A DNA stretch of 64,000 bases, taken from CAVXZE01 sp964615365. GTDB taxonomy: Bacteria > Myxococcota_A > UBA9160 > UBA6930. A model generated the notes under the pieces. That model was not told the origin of the DNA. It saw nothing but the letters and a program-made list of their open reading frames with translations, and searched no databases. Both the position numbers and the translations under genes were made by a program. This document shows, in pieces, positions 16,354-24,654 of this stretch (position 1 is the first letter of the stretch; the number at the start of each line of letters is the position of its first letter). The stretch spans positions 124,001 to 188,000 of the forward strand of contig CAZTOU010000001.1 of assembly GCA_964615365.1 (NCBI GenBank). Direction: 5' to 3'.

Positions 16354-16712
16354 GCCGTCCTCCCGAAGTCGTCCTCGATCCTGACCACGTCGTCGAGCTC
16401 CGGAGTGGAGACCTCGATGATCTCCACCCGCTCGATCGCCTCGAAGCGATGGCGGCGCCCGACAGGGACGTCGCAGTGCTCACCCGGGTCCATGTCGCGG
16501 GTGACGACCTCGCCGTCGTCGTTCTCCAGGTGAAGGCGGAGCTTGCCGGTGGCGACGTAGATGGACTCCGCCTTGACGCGATGGAGCTGGAGAGAGAGGC
16601 GCTTGCCGGTCTCCACTACCAGCACCTTTCCCACGTATTGGTCGGTGTGGGCCCAGATCAGCTCGTATCCCCACGGCTTCTCGACGCGCGTTGCCGCTCT
16701 TCCGCTGGTCAT
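16350..16712 (-). CDS. Cupin-domain protein, mannose-6-phosphate isomerase type II-like
   Basis: A 120-residue single-cupin protein. WGYELIWAHTDQYVGKVL and LSLQLHRVKAES match the C-terminal isomerase domain of bifunctional mannose-1-phosphate guanylyltransferase/phosphomannose isomerases (a QxH-type metal motif), but here the domain stands alone. MDPGEHCDVPVGRRHRFEA is the second cupin motif. It may interconvert phosphosugars for the polysaccharide genes, or be a generic cupin. Convergent with rplS. Confidence 0.75.
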   Translation of the reverse strand: MTSGRAATRVEKPWGYELIWAHTDQYVGKVLVVETGKRLSLQLHRVKAESIYVATGKLRLHLENDDGEVVTRDMDPGEHCDVPVGRRHRFEAIERVEIIEVSTPELDDVVRIEDDFGRTA

Positions 16713-16762
16713 GGACGCAGCTTAGCCCGGAATCTCCGATCTACCTCTGGGGGCGCGAGTCC

Positions 16763-17140
16763 TCACCGGGATCGCGAGGCGTCGAATGCGCCGGGGAGGT
16801 GGCGCAGGGTCCAGCTCCCCGCGGCGTGTCGCTCTACGGCGATCACGTCGAAGCGGACGCTGGCGCCGCGGACGCCGTGCTCGCGCATCCAGGCCGCCGC
16901 ACCCCGGACCAGTCTCGCCTGCTTGCGCCGGTCGACCGCCTCCTCAGGGAGACCCTGCTGCCGGCTGCGCCGGGTCTTCACCTCCACGAAGACGCGTAGC
17001 TTCCCCCGCGCGGCGACCAGATCCAGCTCGACTCCGCCAGCCCGGACGTTGCGGCCGACGATGCGATACCCTTCGCGATCCAGGTGCGCCGCCGCCAGCG
17101 CTTCCCCCTGCGCACCGAAGGTGCGCCGATGGTCGACCAT
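16763..17140 (-). CDS. yraN: YraN/UPF0102 family nuclease-fold protein
   Basis: A 125-residue UPF0102 protein. GAQGEALAAAHLDREGYRIVG, VELDLVAARG and VFVEVKTRR form the PD-(D/E)xK-like core seen in this family. Its cellular role is unsettled. It is divergent from rsmI with a 46-bp gap; yraN and rsmI are neighbours in many genomes. Confidence 0.88.
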   Translation of the reverse strand: MVDHRRTFGAQGEALAAAHLDREGYRIVGRNVRAGGVELDLVAARGKLRVFVEVKTRRSRQQGLPEEAVDRRKQARLVRGAAAWMREHGVRGASVRFDVIAVERHAAGSWTLRHLPGAFDASRSR

Positions 17141-17186
17141 GGCCCGTCTCCGCGGGACCGATCGGGGGAGGACGACAGGGTAGCCG

Positions 17187-18020
17187 ATGGGGACGCTCTA
17201 CGTGGTGGCAACGCCGATCGGAAACCTCGAGGACGTGACGCTTCGCGCGCTCCGCGTTCTCCGCGAGGTCGAGGTGGTGCTGGCCGAGGATACGCGGCGG
17301 ACGCGGATCCTGTTGACCCGCCACGACGTCGAGAAGCGCCCGCGCTCGCTGCACGCTCACAACGAGGCACAGCGCACCGGGGAGGTGCTGGAGGTCCTGG
17401 CGAGCGGGAGCTCCGCGGCCCTGGTGTCGGATGCCGGGACTCCCCTGATCTCGGACCCGGGGGAGCGGCTGGTGGCGGCGGTGATCGCAGCCGGCCACGC
17501 GGTGGTGCCGGTGCCGGGCCCCTCCGCGGTGCTCTCCGCCCTGGTCGCATCGGGCCTCCCGACCGCGCCCTTCCTCTTCCTCGGCTTTCTCCCGCGACGT
17601 CGCAAGGAGCGGGAGGAGCTCCTGGCCGACCTCCGCAGCCGCAGCGAGACGCTGGTCCTATTCGAGTCGCCCCGGCGGCTCGCCGGGACCCTGGGCCGAC
17701 TGCAGGAGGCCCTCGGCGATCGGCCTGCCTGCGTCGCCCGCGAGCTCACCAAGCTTTACGAGGAGATCGCTCGTGGCTCTCTACGGGAGCTCGCGGAGCG
17801 CTTCGCCGAGGGGATCCGAGGGGAGGTGACGGTGGTGATCGGTGGCGCGCCGCCGGGGGAGCCCTCGCCAGTCGACGAGGAGACGCTCGACGCGGAGATC
17901 CGGAGCCTGCTGGCCGCGGGCGAGCCCGCCAGGGAGATCGCCGCGGCATTGGCCCCGCAGGCCGGGCTGCCCAAGCGGGAGATCTACGCGCGGGTGCTCG
18001 GAGTCCGGAAGAAAGGCTGA
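17187..18020 (+). CDS. rsmI: 16S rRNA (cytidine1402-2'-O)-methyltransferase
   Basis: A 277-residue tetrapyrrole-methylase-fold enzyme that 2'-O-methylates C1402 of 16S rRNA. LYVVATPIGNLEDVTLRAL, LAEDTRRTRILL, LVSDAGTPLISDPG and VPGPSAVLSAL are the family motifs in order. The ATG is preceded by GGGGGAGG 13 nt upstream. Length is normal. Confidence 0.95.
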   Translation: MGTLYVVATPIGNLEDVTLRALRVLREVEVVLAEDTRRTRILLTRHDVEKRPRSLHAHNEAQRTGEVLEVLASGSSAALVSDAGTPLISDPGERLVAAVIAAGHAVVPVPGPSAVLSALVASGLPTAPFLFLGFLPRRRKEREELLADLRSRSETLVLFESPRRLAGTLGRLQEALGDRPACVARELTKLYEEIARGSLRELAERFAEGIRGEVTVVIGGAPPGEPSPVDEETLDAEIRSLLAAGEPAREIAAALAPQAGLPKREIYARVLGVRKKG

Positions 18021-18048
18021 GCCCGCGCGGCGCCGGCCTGGTCGCGAG

Positions 18049-18228
18049 CTAAGGCAGTCGCGCGGCGAGTTCGACCCGGGAGGAGCTCTCGATCGGCTCG
18101 TTCCCCACCGAGCCGGCGTTGGCGCCGGCGATCACGAGGAAGGTGAGATAGGCGACCGCAGCGGTGGCGTAGCCCACGGTGCGGACCACCTGCAAAGGCA
18201 GACTTCTGGGATCCTCGGGTGCCTTCAA
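18049..18228 (-). CDS. Small single-pass membrane protein, 59 residues
   Basis: Read on the minus strand from a TTG at 18228 with GGAGAGGG 4 nt upstream, the product is MKAPEDPRSLPLQVVRTVGY followed by a hydrophobic helix (TAAVAYLTFLVIAGANAG, about 21-38) and a polar tail ending in ELAARLP. Codon third positions are mostly G or C, as in the neighbours. It overlaps nothing, sitting between rsmI and the membrane protein gene at 18342. I do not recognise a family. The coding sequence contains a GCCGGCG/CGCCGGC inverted repeat. A second frame across the same bases has no hydrophobic logic. Confidence 0.5.
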   Translation of the reverse strand: MKAPEDPRSLPLQVVRTVGYATAAVAYLTFLVIAGANAGSVGNEPIESSSRVELAARLP

Positions 18229-18341
18229 AAGCCCTCTCCGCCAAGGACCCCTTCCCTGAAGTAGAAGTGGCGCGCAGAAGGCTCAGGTGTCACCAGATCT
18301 CGGGCCCGGGCGCTGATTTTTCCCGAGGGGAAGATCCTCGC

Positions 18342-19661
18342 TCAGTCGAGACGTCTGCTGGCCGGCCAGAGCCGTTCCGCAAGGGCCTCGAGAGCGATGG
18401 CCGCGAAGGCGAGCTGGGTGAAGAAGGCCGCGGTCGGCACCTTGGCGATGAAGTAGTAGGGGGCCAGCGGCAGCAGGCTGATCCATGCGGCCGTGAGGAG
18501 CAGGGCGGCGGTCCGGTCCCGGCGCCAGGCGACCGCGAAGCCGGCGATGGCCAGCAGCGAGACCGGCACTCCGATCAGCACCAGGGCCAGCCGCACCGCG
18601 GTGTGGGCGGCCAGGGTCCCGGAGGGCATGAAGGAGGGGAAGACCAGCCAGCCCACCCGGTAGACGGAGTTTCGGAGCAGGGCGGGCCAGTGCTCCGCTG
18701 CGAAGTCCCGGGCCGCCTCGCGGAGCGTGGCATCGTAGGCGGTGACGTACTGGTAGTTCGACACCGGGAAGTCCTGCTCGGGGGCGAGCCTCTCGGCGAA
18801 TGCCCGGATGCTGGCGTCATCGGCGATCACCCCCCGATCGTTCTCGAATTGGCCCACGCCCCCCCAGAAGCTGTGCCAGACCCCTCCGCGGATCAGTTGA
18901 TGCCCTACCCCCGTCGACGGGTGTCGGACCGCGTAGAGCCCGCCAGCCATCGCCAGTACCGGGAGCAGGAACACACACAGACCAGTGATCCGCGTCCGCC
19001 TGGAGATCGCCAGGACGCAGGCGCACACGGCCGGGAAGACGAAGAGATAGGAGCGGATCCACAGGCCGGCGCCACAGGAGAGACCCGCGAGCAGCAGCGA
19101 AAGCCGTCCCCCGGAGCGGTGGTGGCGCAGAAGCGCCGTCAGCGTCGTGATGTAGACGAGGCTGGGCAGGGAGTCGTACCCGGGGGCGAGCGTGGAGCGG
19201 AAATGCGGCAGGAAGACCGCCCAGCCGAGAGAGGTCAGGAGGGCCGCCAGAGGATGCGAGCGGCGGAGCGCTCCAAAGAGCAGGACCGCGGAGATCGCGT
19301 GCAGCGCGATCTGGAGGCGGACGACGTCGCGAAAGCGGAGCTCGCCGCTGAGCTTGCCGACGCTGTAGAAAAGGAGTGGGGTGCCAGGGAGGGGCTCCTG
19401 GGAGATCACGCGGGGAGCGTCGGGCTCGTAGAGGTCCAGCAGGTCGAAATCCCGAGCGACCCGTTTGGCAGCCTGGGCCTCCTCGCTGCGCACACTGAGG
19501 CCCCGTCCGTGGGTGAGCCCGATCGCCGCCGAGGCCGCGTAGCCCCCGGCGATCGCCGGATCGGGCTGCAGGAGCCGGTCGTGGACGAGGGTTTGGGCGG
19601 CGATGGCGACCACCGCGACGAAGCCCGCGAAGAGCCAGCTCCGGCTCCCCTTCTCCGCCAT
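18342..19661 (-). CDS. Multi-pass membrane protein, GT-C glycosyltransferase-like
   Basis: About 439 residues with roughly nine hydrophobic helices, starting with WLFAGFVAVVAIAAQTLV. A polar loop after the first helix carries FDLLDLYEPDAPRVISQEP, consistent with the acidic first luminal loop of GT-C enzymes (ArnT/PMT-like), which use polyprenyl-linked sugars at the periplasmic face. HRSGGRLSLLLAGLSCG and YYFIAKVPTAAFFTQLAF lie further on. No motif fixes the family. The ATG at 19661 is chosen; a GTG at 19715 is the alternative. Divergent from the GT2 gene at 19826, whose polyprenyl-phosphate sugar product would be a logical donor. Confidence 0.6.
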   Translation of the reverse strand: MAEKGSRSWLFAGFVAVVAIAAQTLVHDRLLQPDPAIAGGYAASAAIGLTHGRGLSVRSEEAQAAKRVARDFDLLDLYEPDAPRVISQEPLPGTPLLFYSVGKLSGELRFRDVVRLQIALHAISAVLLFGALRRSHPLAALLTSLGWAVFLPHFRSTLAPGYDSLPSLVYITTLTALLRHHRSGGRLSLLLAGLSCGAGLWIRSYLFVFPAVCACVLAISRRTRITGLCVFLLPVLAMAGGLYAVRHPSTGVGHQLIRGGVWHSFWGGVGQFENDRGVIADDASIRAFAERLAPEQDFPVSNYQYVTAYDATLREAARDFAAEHWPALLRNSVYRVGWLVFPSFMPSGTLAAHTAVRLALVLIGVPVSLLAIAGFAVAWRRDRTAALLLTAAWISLLPLAPYYFIAKVPTAAFFTQLAFAAIALEALAERLWPASRRLD

Positions 19662-19825
19662 ACCGTGCAATCGTGCGATCAAGCTGGCTCGTTCCCGGAT
19701 CCGTCGCCGTCCCACCGCTTTTGTATCACGCGTGGCTCGTCGGCGCTCAGCTGACGATCTGGGAGAAAGCGTCTACGCTCGGGAGGCGGGAATCCCGATT
19801 CCGCCGCCCTGGAGAGCGCGCTTCG

Positions 19826-20782
19826 ATGAGCTTGCCCGAAGTCTCGATCGTCCTTCCGATGTTCAACGAGGCGGAGGTCGTGGAAGAGAGCGTCGCGGAG
19901 GTGGTCGAGCTGATGTCGCGGACCGGGCGCAGCTTCGAAGTCGTCTGCGTCGACGACGGATCCACCGACGGCACCCCGACGCTCCTGGGAACGATGTCCG
20001 CCGCCGACCCGCGGCTGGTTCCCGTGCGCTTCTCGCGCAACTTCGGCAAGGAGCCGGCGCTGGCCGCGGGCCTCGAAGTCGCACGGGGTCGGGCGGTGGT
20101 GATCCTGGACGCGGATCTCCAGCACCCGCCCGGGCTGATCCCCGAGATGCTCCAGCGCTGGGACGAAGGCTTCGAGGTGGTCGACGCGGTGAAGACCCAG
20201 CGCGGCGAGGAGAGCTGGCTCTACAAGGCCGCGGCGCGCGTCTTCAACATGATGATGGGAAGCGCGGTGGGCGGCAATCTCCACGGGGCCTCGGATTTCA
20301 AGCTGCTCGACCGCGAGGTGGTCGATACCCTGCTGGCGTGTCCGGAGCGCAACCGCTTCTTCCGCGGTCTGGTCGCCTGGGCGGGCTTCCGGGTCGCTCA
20401 GGTGCGCTTCGAGGTCGCCGAGCGGGCCGCGGGCCGCTCCAAGATGGGGACCTTCTCGCTGATCGCCTACTCGCTGCGGAATCTGGTCGCCTTCTCCGCG
20501 GTTCCGCTTCGCGTGGTCTCGTGGATCGGATTCATCACCGTCCTGGGCGGAACCATCCTCGCCCTCCAGACCCTCTACGTCTTCCTGTCGGGCCAGGCCG
20601 TGAGCGGATTCACCACGGTGATCCTGCTGATCTATTGGCTCTGCGGGTTGATTCTGGCGAGCGTGGGCGTGGTGGGATTCTACCTCTCCCACATGTACGA
20701 GGAGCAGAAGGCCCGCCCCCTCTTCGTGGTTCGCAAGCCCCTCGGGCCGGCCGACGAGCCCGAGAGCGGCGAGTCCGACTGA
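19826..20782 (+). CDS. Polyprenyl-phosphate glycosyltransferase, GT2 (GtrB/DPM-like)
   Basis: A 318-residue GT2 enzyme that would load a sugar from a nucleotide donor onto polyprenyl phosphate. SIVLPMFNEAEVV and VCVDDGSTDGT at the N-terminus, RFSRNFGKEPALAAGL, and the DAD motif in VILDADLQHPP are typical, as is ASDFKLLDREVV. Two C-terminal transmembrane helices (VVSWIGFITVLGGTILAL and ILLIYWLCGLILASVGVVGF) anchor it. The ATG at 19826 has GGAGAG 9 nt upstream. Divergent from a GT-C-like gene. Confidence 0.9.
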   Translation: MSLPEVSIVLPMFNEAEVVEESVAEVVELMSRTGRSFEVVCVDDGSTDGTPTLLGTMSAADPRLVPVRFSRNFGKEPALAAGLEVARGRAVVILDADLQHPPGLIPEMLQRWDEGFEVVDAVKTQRGEESWLYKAAARVFNMMMGSAVGGNLHGASDFKLLDREVVDTLLACPERNRFFRGLVAWAGFRVAQVRFEVAERAAGRSKMGTFSLIAYSLRNLVAFSAVPLRVVSWIGFITVLGGTILALQTLYVFLSGQAVSGFTTVILLIYWLCGLILASVGVVGFYLSHMYEEQKARPLFVVRKPLGPADEPESGESD

Positions 20783-20794
20783 GGGCCTCGCCGC

Positions 20795-21538
20795 TCACTC
20801 CGGCTTGCGCGCCACCACGATCTGCACCATCCGAAAATGGCGCAGCGCCTCGAAGCGGTTCAGGAGCAGGTGCAGCCCGATCGCGAGGTGGTGTATGCCG
20901 GGAAGCAGCTTGGTGTAGTGGGGGGCGTGGCAGGTGGAGACCAGCTCCTCCAGCTCGAAGCCCGTCTCGGACAGCAGGCGTCGGATCCGGGGAATCGAGT
21001 TGACCCGGAAGTAGGTCGGGAAGACGTCCGCCTGGGCCTTGCGGTGCTGCACCGGCTCCAGCAGCTTCGTCACCCAGCGGTGGAACCAGTACGGCGTCAG
21101 GTGGGTGATGAGTCCGGAGTAGGACCACAGATTCGGAGCGGTCCAGATCAAGCGGCCGCCGGGGCGCAGGAGGCGGTGCGCCTCTCGAATCGTCTCGCGC
21201 GGCTTTTCGACGTGCTCCATCACGTACTCGCTGAACACCACGTCGGTGCTCTCGCTCGCGAGCGGGATCTCGTGCCCCCAGGCGACCAGACGACGCGGAT
21301 TGGGGCTGCGGCGCAGGCTCTCGATCGAAGGGTCCACCGCGTAGATGCACAGCCCGGAAAGATCGCTCTGCGTGAGCGCGGCGGGATCGACGCTTCCGGC
21401 GCCGACGTGAACGGCGCAGCCCGCCCCCCGCAGCAGCCGGTCGAGGCGTTCGAGGTACATGTGCCGGTGATCGAGGTTGCCCCAGATGCGCCGGTTCGCG
21501 GCCTGGTTGAAGCGCAGGAGCGGGTCTAGGAACGACAT
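20795..21538 (-). CDS. Class I SAM-dependent methyltransferase
   Basis: A 247-residue methyltransferase_11-type protein. The AdoMet-binding motif I is VHVGAGSVD (43-51), then IYAVDPS, FSEYVMEHVEKP and LLRPGGRLIWTAPN. The substrate is not evident; in EPS regions such proteins O-methylate sugars. It is convergent with the GT2 gene. An 8-bp inverted repeat GAGCCGAG/CTCGGCTC (21543-21550, 21579-21586) lies just upstream. Confidence 0.85.
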   Translation of the reverse strand: MSFLDPLLRFNQAANRRIWGNLDHRHMYLERLDRLLRGAGCAVHVGAGSVDPAALTQSDLSGLCIYAVDPSIESLRRSPNPRRLVAWGHEIPLASESTDVVFSEYVMEHVEKPRETIREAHRLLRPGGRLIWTAPNLWSYSGLITHLTPYWFHRWVTKLLEPVQHRKAQADVFPTYFRVNSIPRIRRLLSETGFELEELVSTCHAPHYTKLLPGIHHLAIGLHLLLNRFEALRHFRMVQIVVARKPE

Positions 21539-21622
21539 GGTTGAGCCGAGTCTATCGTTGCTCCAGGGGGGAGGCCCACTCGGCTCCGACGGCCGATCGA
21601 TGGGACGCTGCGTCGAGCGGCC

Positions 21623-22867
21623 TCATCTTCCCTCTCTTCTCGAGCGGCCTCTCTCGTGCCACCGGTTCATCACCGTGACGACAACGGACCAGAGCGCGTG
21701 GGTCAACGCGTTCGCCGTTGCGGCGCCCAGGATTCCGAAGCTGGGGATGAGGATGAGATTCAATCCGATGCTGGCAGCCGCGGCCACCAGAGATGTCCAG
21801 AAATTCCCCTCTACCCAGCCGGCGGCGTACATGGAACGGCCCTGGACGGAGCCGAGACCCCAGAAGAGCTGGCTCAGCAGGAGGATCTCCAGAGGAAGCA
21901 CCGACGCCTCGAAGGCTTCACCGAAGATCGCCGGGATCAGCCAGGGAGCCGCCACGCCCACGCCGCAGATCGCGGCGAGGGCCAGACCGACCGCGTGGAG
22001 GCGCAGGCGCCGGCGCAGGCTCCTGAGCCGTGCCAGATCGACGGAGACCCTCGTCATTTCCGCAAAGCGCGTGTCGAGATAGGCGATCATGGGAGCGCGA
22101 ACGATCTGCTGGAAGACGGCCGCGAGAGAGTAGATCCCCACCGCTGCGGCGTCCTCGGTGAGCGCTGAGATCAGCAGGATTTCGGCCGTGGTCAGGACGA
22201 TGCCCAGGAAGTTCGTGAAGACCCCCCAGGCCCCGAAGCGAAGCATCTCGCGTCGCGCTACTCGCGCCGCGACGCGGGGGCGCTCCGCAAGCGTTCTCGC
22301 GTAAAGAAGAGTGATGCCATTTCCAGCCAGCGATCCGACAACGAAGCCGCATACGGCGCCCCGGAAGTCGTCGACCCAGGCGCCCGCGACCACGCCGATG
22401 ACCAGCAGGACCTTGTCCAGGAGTCGCAGGGCTGCCAGAGCGCGGATTCGCTCCTGCGACTGGCAGTAGACCAGCGCACAGCTGGCGATGCTGCGGGCCG
22501 GGAGGGTGAGCGAGGCGAGCGGGATCCACAGGGCCGCAACCGGGTCGAAGACCCAGAGAGGTGAGTAGCTGAACAGGATCACGGCGATGGTCACCGCCAC
22601 GGAGATGAATGCCGCCAGTTGGGCACCACTGCGGAACACGGCCCAGGCCTCAGCGGGCAGTTCCTGCGCGGCGGCGTAGCGGAGCACGGAAGTGGTGAGG
22701 CCGGCGGTGGAGAGGAGCCCGGCGAAGTGCATGGCGGTGTTCACGACCGCCAGGTGCCCGAGGCCCTCCGGGCCCAGGATTCGCGCGAGGAACACGTTCT
22801 GGACGAAGCCGAGCGCCAGTACCAGCCCCATCGAGGCGGTGAGATCGAAGACGCCGCGACGCAGCAT
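21623..22867 (-). CDS. Polysaccharide flippase, Wzx/MATE-like (oligosaccharide flippase family)
   Basis: About 414 residues and some 12 hydrophobic helices. LVLALGFVQNVFLARILGPEGLGHLAVV near the start is the typical Wzx opening, with a later EGNFWTSLVAAAASIGLNLILI helix. It would flip undecaprenyl-linked repeat units across the inner membrane. Start choice: the frame is open to a GTG at 22999, but that codon sits inside a strong hairpin (22961-23007), so ATG 22867 at the first helix, or GTG 22918, is more likely. None has a clear ribosome-binding site. Confidence 0.85.
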   Translation of the reverse strand: MLRRGVFDLTASMGLVLALGFVQNVFLARILGPEGLGHLAVVNTAMHFAGLLSTAGLTTSVLRYAAAQELPAEAWAVFRSGAQLAAFISVAVTIAVILFSYSPLWVFDPVAALWIPLASLTLPARSIASCALVYCQSQERIRALAALRLLDKVLLVIGVVAGAWVDDFRGAVCGFVVGSLAGNGITLLYARTLAERPRVAARVARREMLRFGAWGVFTNFLGIVLTTAEILLISALTEDAAAVGIYSLAAVFQQIVRAPMIAYLDTRFAEMTRVSVDLARLRSLRRRLRLHAVGLALAAICGVGVAAPWLIPAIFGEAFEASVLPLEILLLSQLFWGLGSVQGRSMYAAGWVEGNFWTSLVAAAASIGLNLILIPSFGILGAATANALTHALWSVVVTVMNRWHERGRSRREGR

Positions 22868-23232
22868 GGTGCGGATACCCGAGATGAATCTGGCGACAAC
22901 TGTGTGGTTCAGATTCACGTACACCGCCCCACCGGCAGAATTCGAAACAGCCCGATGCTCATCCCCTGTCCGCCAAAGGGGGCAGTCTGTCTGCCCCACA
23001 GGGGGATCTCTCCGGTTCGATCGTGTAGCACCTTCTTTCGGATCGGGCGTGTGGCGGAAATCCTATCAGGTCCTGCAAATCGGCAAACCGCAGCCTTGGG
23101 TTCGGCCGGAGACCGATCCCCGGGAGCAGGCGAAATGACCGGTATCCGCCGCCTTCTGCTTCGATCGGCTCCGGTGGCCTCTTTGGCCTGTTGAAGGTGG
23201 GATTCATCGGGATTCCTGAATCTAGGTGCAGC
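22868..23232 (-). other. 365-bp non-coding stretch ahead of the flippase gene
   Basis: No supported gene. It contains a strong nested hairpin at 22961-23007. Short open frames on either strand lack ribosome-binding sites and recognisable products. Confidence 0.5.
22961..23007 (-). promoter_or_regulatory. Nested stem-loop in the flippase leader
   Basis: Inner stem GGGGCAG (22979-22985) pairs with CTGCCCC (22991-22997) around a 5-base loop. An outer stem ATCCCCTGT (22961-22969) pairs with ACAGGGGGAT (22998-23007) with one bulged G. A 9-base asymmetric bulge separates them. On the minus strand the inner stem is followed by CTTT, so it could act as a weak terminator or attenuator. Confidence 0.5.
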
Positions 23233-24654
23233 TCAGAACTGGAAATAGATGAACGGCGATGTTCCGGTCGGCGCGAGGAGGGCGAGGAGCAGGATCATGC
23301 ACGCATAGGCGACCCGCTCGATGGAGCGCGGAAGTCGGAAGCGATCGTCCCGGCCGTAGAGGTAGGGAGCGACCAGGTGGGTCGCCACGACGAGGACCAG
23401 CAGGAAGTTGAACTGTGGAATCTCGTAGACCTGATCGATCCTGAAAGCCGAGAGCTTCGCGAGCACGGAGATCGCGGTCGTGAAGTCGGGAGCGCGGAAG
23501 AACACCCAGCCGAGCATCACCGCGGAGAGGGTGAGGAGGATCGAGAAAGCCTCCCACAGGGGGTTTCCGTCGAGCCAGCCGAGGCCGAGACGCGTCTTCT
23601 GGGCCGTCCACAAGCGGTGGACGATCAGGTAGGCACCGTGGAGCGCTCCCCAGGCGACGAAGGTCCACGCCGCTCCATGCCACAGCCCTCCCAGGAGCAT
23701 CGTGATCGCCAGGTTCACGTAGGTCCGAATCGCGCCGCGCCGGTTTCCTCCGAGAGAGATGTACAGGTAGTCGCGCAGCCAGGAGGAGAGCGAGATGTGC
23801 CACCGGCGCCAGAACTCGGCGATGCTCCGCGACAGGTAGGGCATCCGGAAGTTCTCGCCCAGCTCGTAGCCCAGCATTCTCGCGACACCGATCGCCATGT
23901 CCGAGTAGCCGGAGAAATCGCAGTAGATCTGAATCGTGTAGGCGACGACCCCGACCCAGGTCTCGTACGGGGTGACCGCCGCCGGATTGGCGAAGACGTT
24001 GTCGGCGTAGGGGGAGATTGCATCGGAGATGAACAGCTTCTTGAAGAAGCCGAGCGCAAAGAGTTTCGCTCCGTCGACGAGTCGGTCCCTTGGAACCTGA
24101 ATGCGCCGGTGTAGCTGGGGGAGGAAGGCGCTGGCGCGCACGATCGGGCCGGCCACCAGCTGCGGAAACATCGCCAGGAAGACGCCGAATCGCACGAAGT
24201 CCCGTTCCGCCCGAATGCGGCCGCGGTACAGGTCGATCGTGTAGCTCAAGGTCTGGAAGGTGTAGAAGGAGATCCCCACCGGCAGCGTGATCTCGACGTA
24301 GTCGAAGGCCTGCTCCGAAGCGCCGAAGAGATTCAGCAATCCGTTCAGCGTACCGATCGCGAAGTTCGTGTACTTGAAGATGGAGAGCATTCCGAGGTTG
24401 CCGGTCAGGCTCGCCGCCAGCAGCCAGCGGCGCCTGCGAGGGTCGGTCTCCAACTCCATCCGACGCCCGACCGTGTAGTCGAGCACGGTCGAGAAGACGA
24501 TCAGCGTCACCAGTGCGGGATTCCAGCTCATGTAGAACCAGTAACTGGCGGCGAGAAGGAAGACGTAGTAGATGCGCCCTCGATTCTGGAGGATGCGCGC
24601 GATCCCGAAGACCACGGAGAAGAACAGAAGGAACTCGAGGCTCGAGAAGATCAC
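23233..24654 (-). CDS. MBOAT O-acyltransferase (AlgI-like), module 1
   Basis: A 473-residue membrane-bound O-acyltransferase that carries acyl groups across the inner membrane for polysaccharide O-acetylation. YWFYMSWNPALV, LPVGISFYTFQTLSYTIDLYRG, FPQLVAGPIVRA, IYCDFSGYSDMAIG, EFWRRWHISLSSWLRDYLYI and the catalytic-histidine segment LLGGLWHGAAWTF are hallmark motifs. The product ends in FIYFQF. It starts with a GTG overlapping the stop of the upstream SGNH gene (24651-24654), so the two are coupled and likely form one acetylation unit. Confidence 0.93.
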   Translation of the reverse strand: MIFSSLEFLLFFSVVFGIARILQNRGRIYYVFLLAASYWFYMSWNPALVTLIVFSTVLDYTVGRRMELETDPRRRRWLLAASLTGNLGMLSIFKYTNFAIGTLNGLLNLFGASEQAFDYVEITLPVGISFYTFQTLSYTIDLYRGRIRAERDFVRFGVFLAMFPQLVAGPIVRASAFLPQLHRRIQVPRDRLVDGAKLFALGFFKKLFISDAISPYADNVFANPAAVTPYETWVGVVAYTIQIYCDFSGYSDMAIGVARMLGYELGENFRMPYLSRSIAEFWRRWHISLSSWLRDYLYISLGGNRRGAIRTYVNLAITMLLGGLWHGAAWTFVAWGALHGAYLIVHRLWTAQKTRLGLGWLDGNPLWEAFSILLTLSAVMLGWVFFRAPDFTTAISVLAKLSAFRIDQVYEIPQFNFLLVLVVATHLVAPYLYGRDDRFRLPRSIERVAYACMILLLALLAPTGTSPFIYFQF

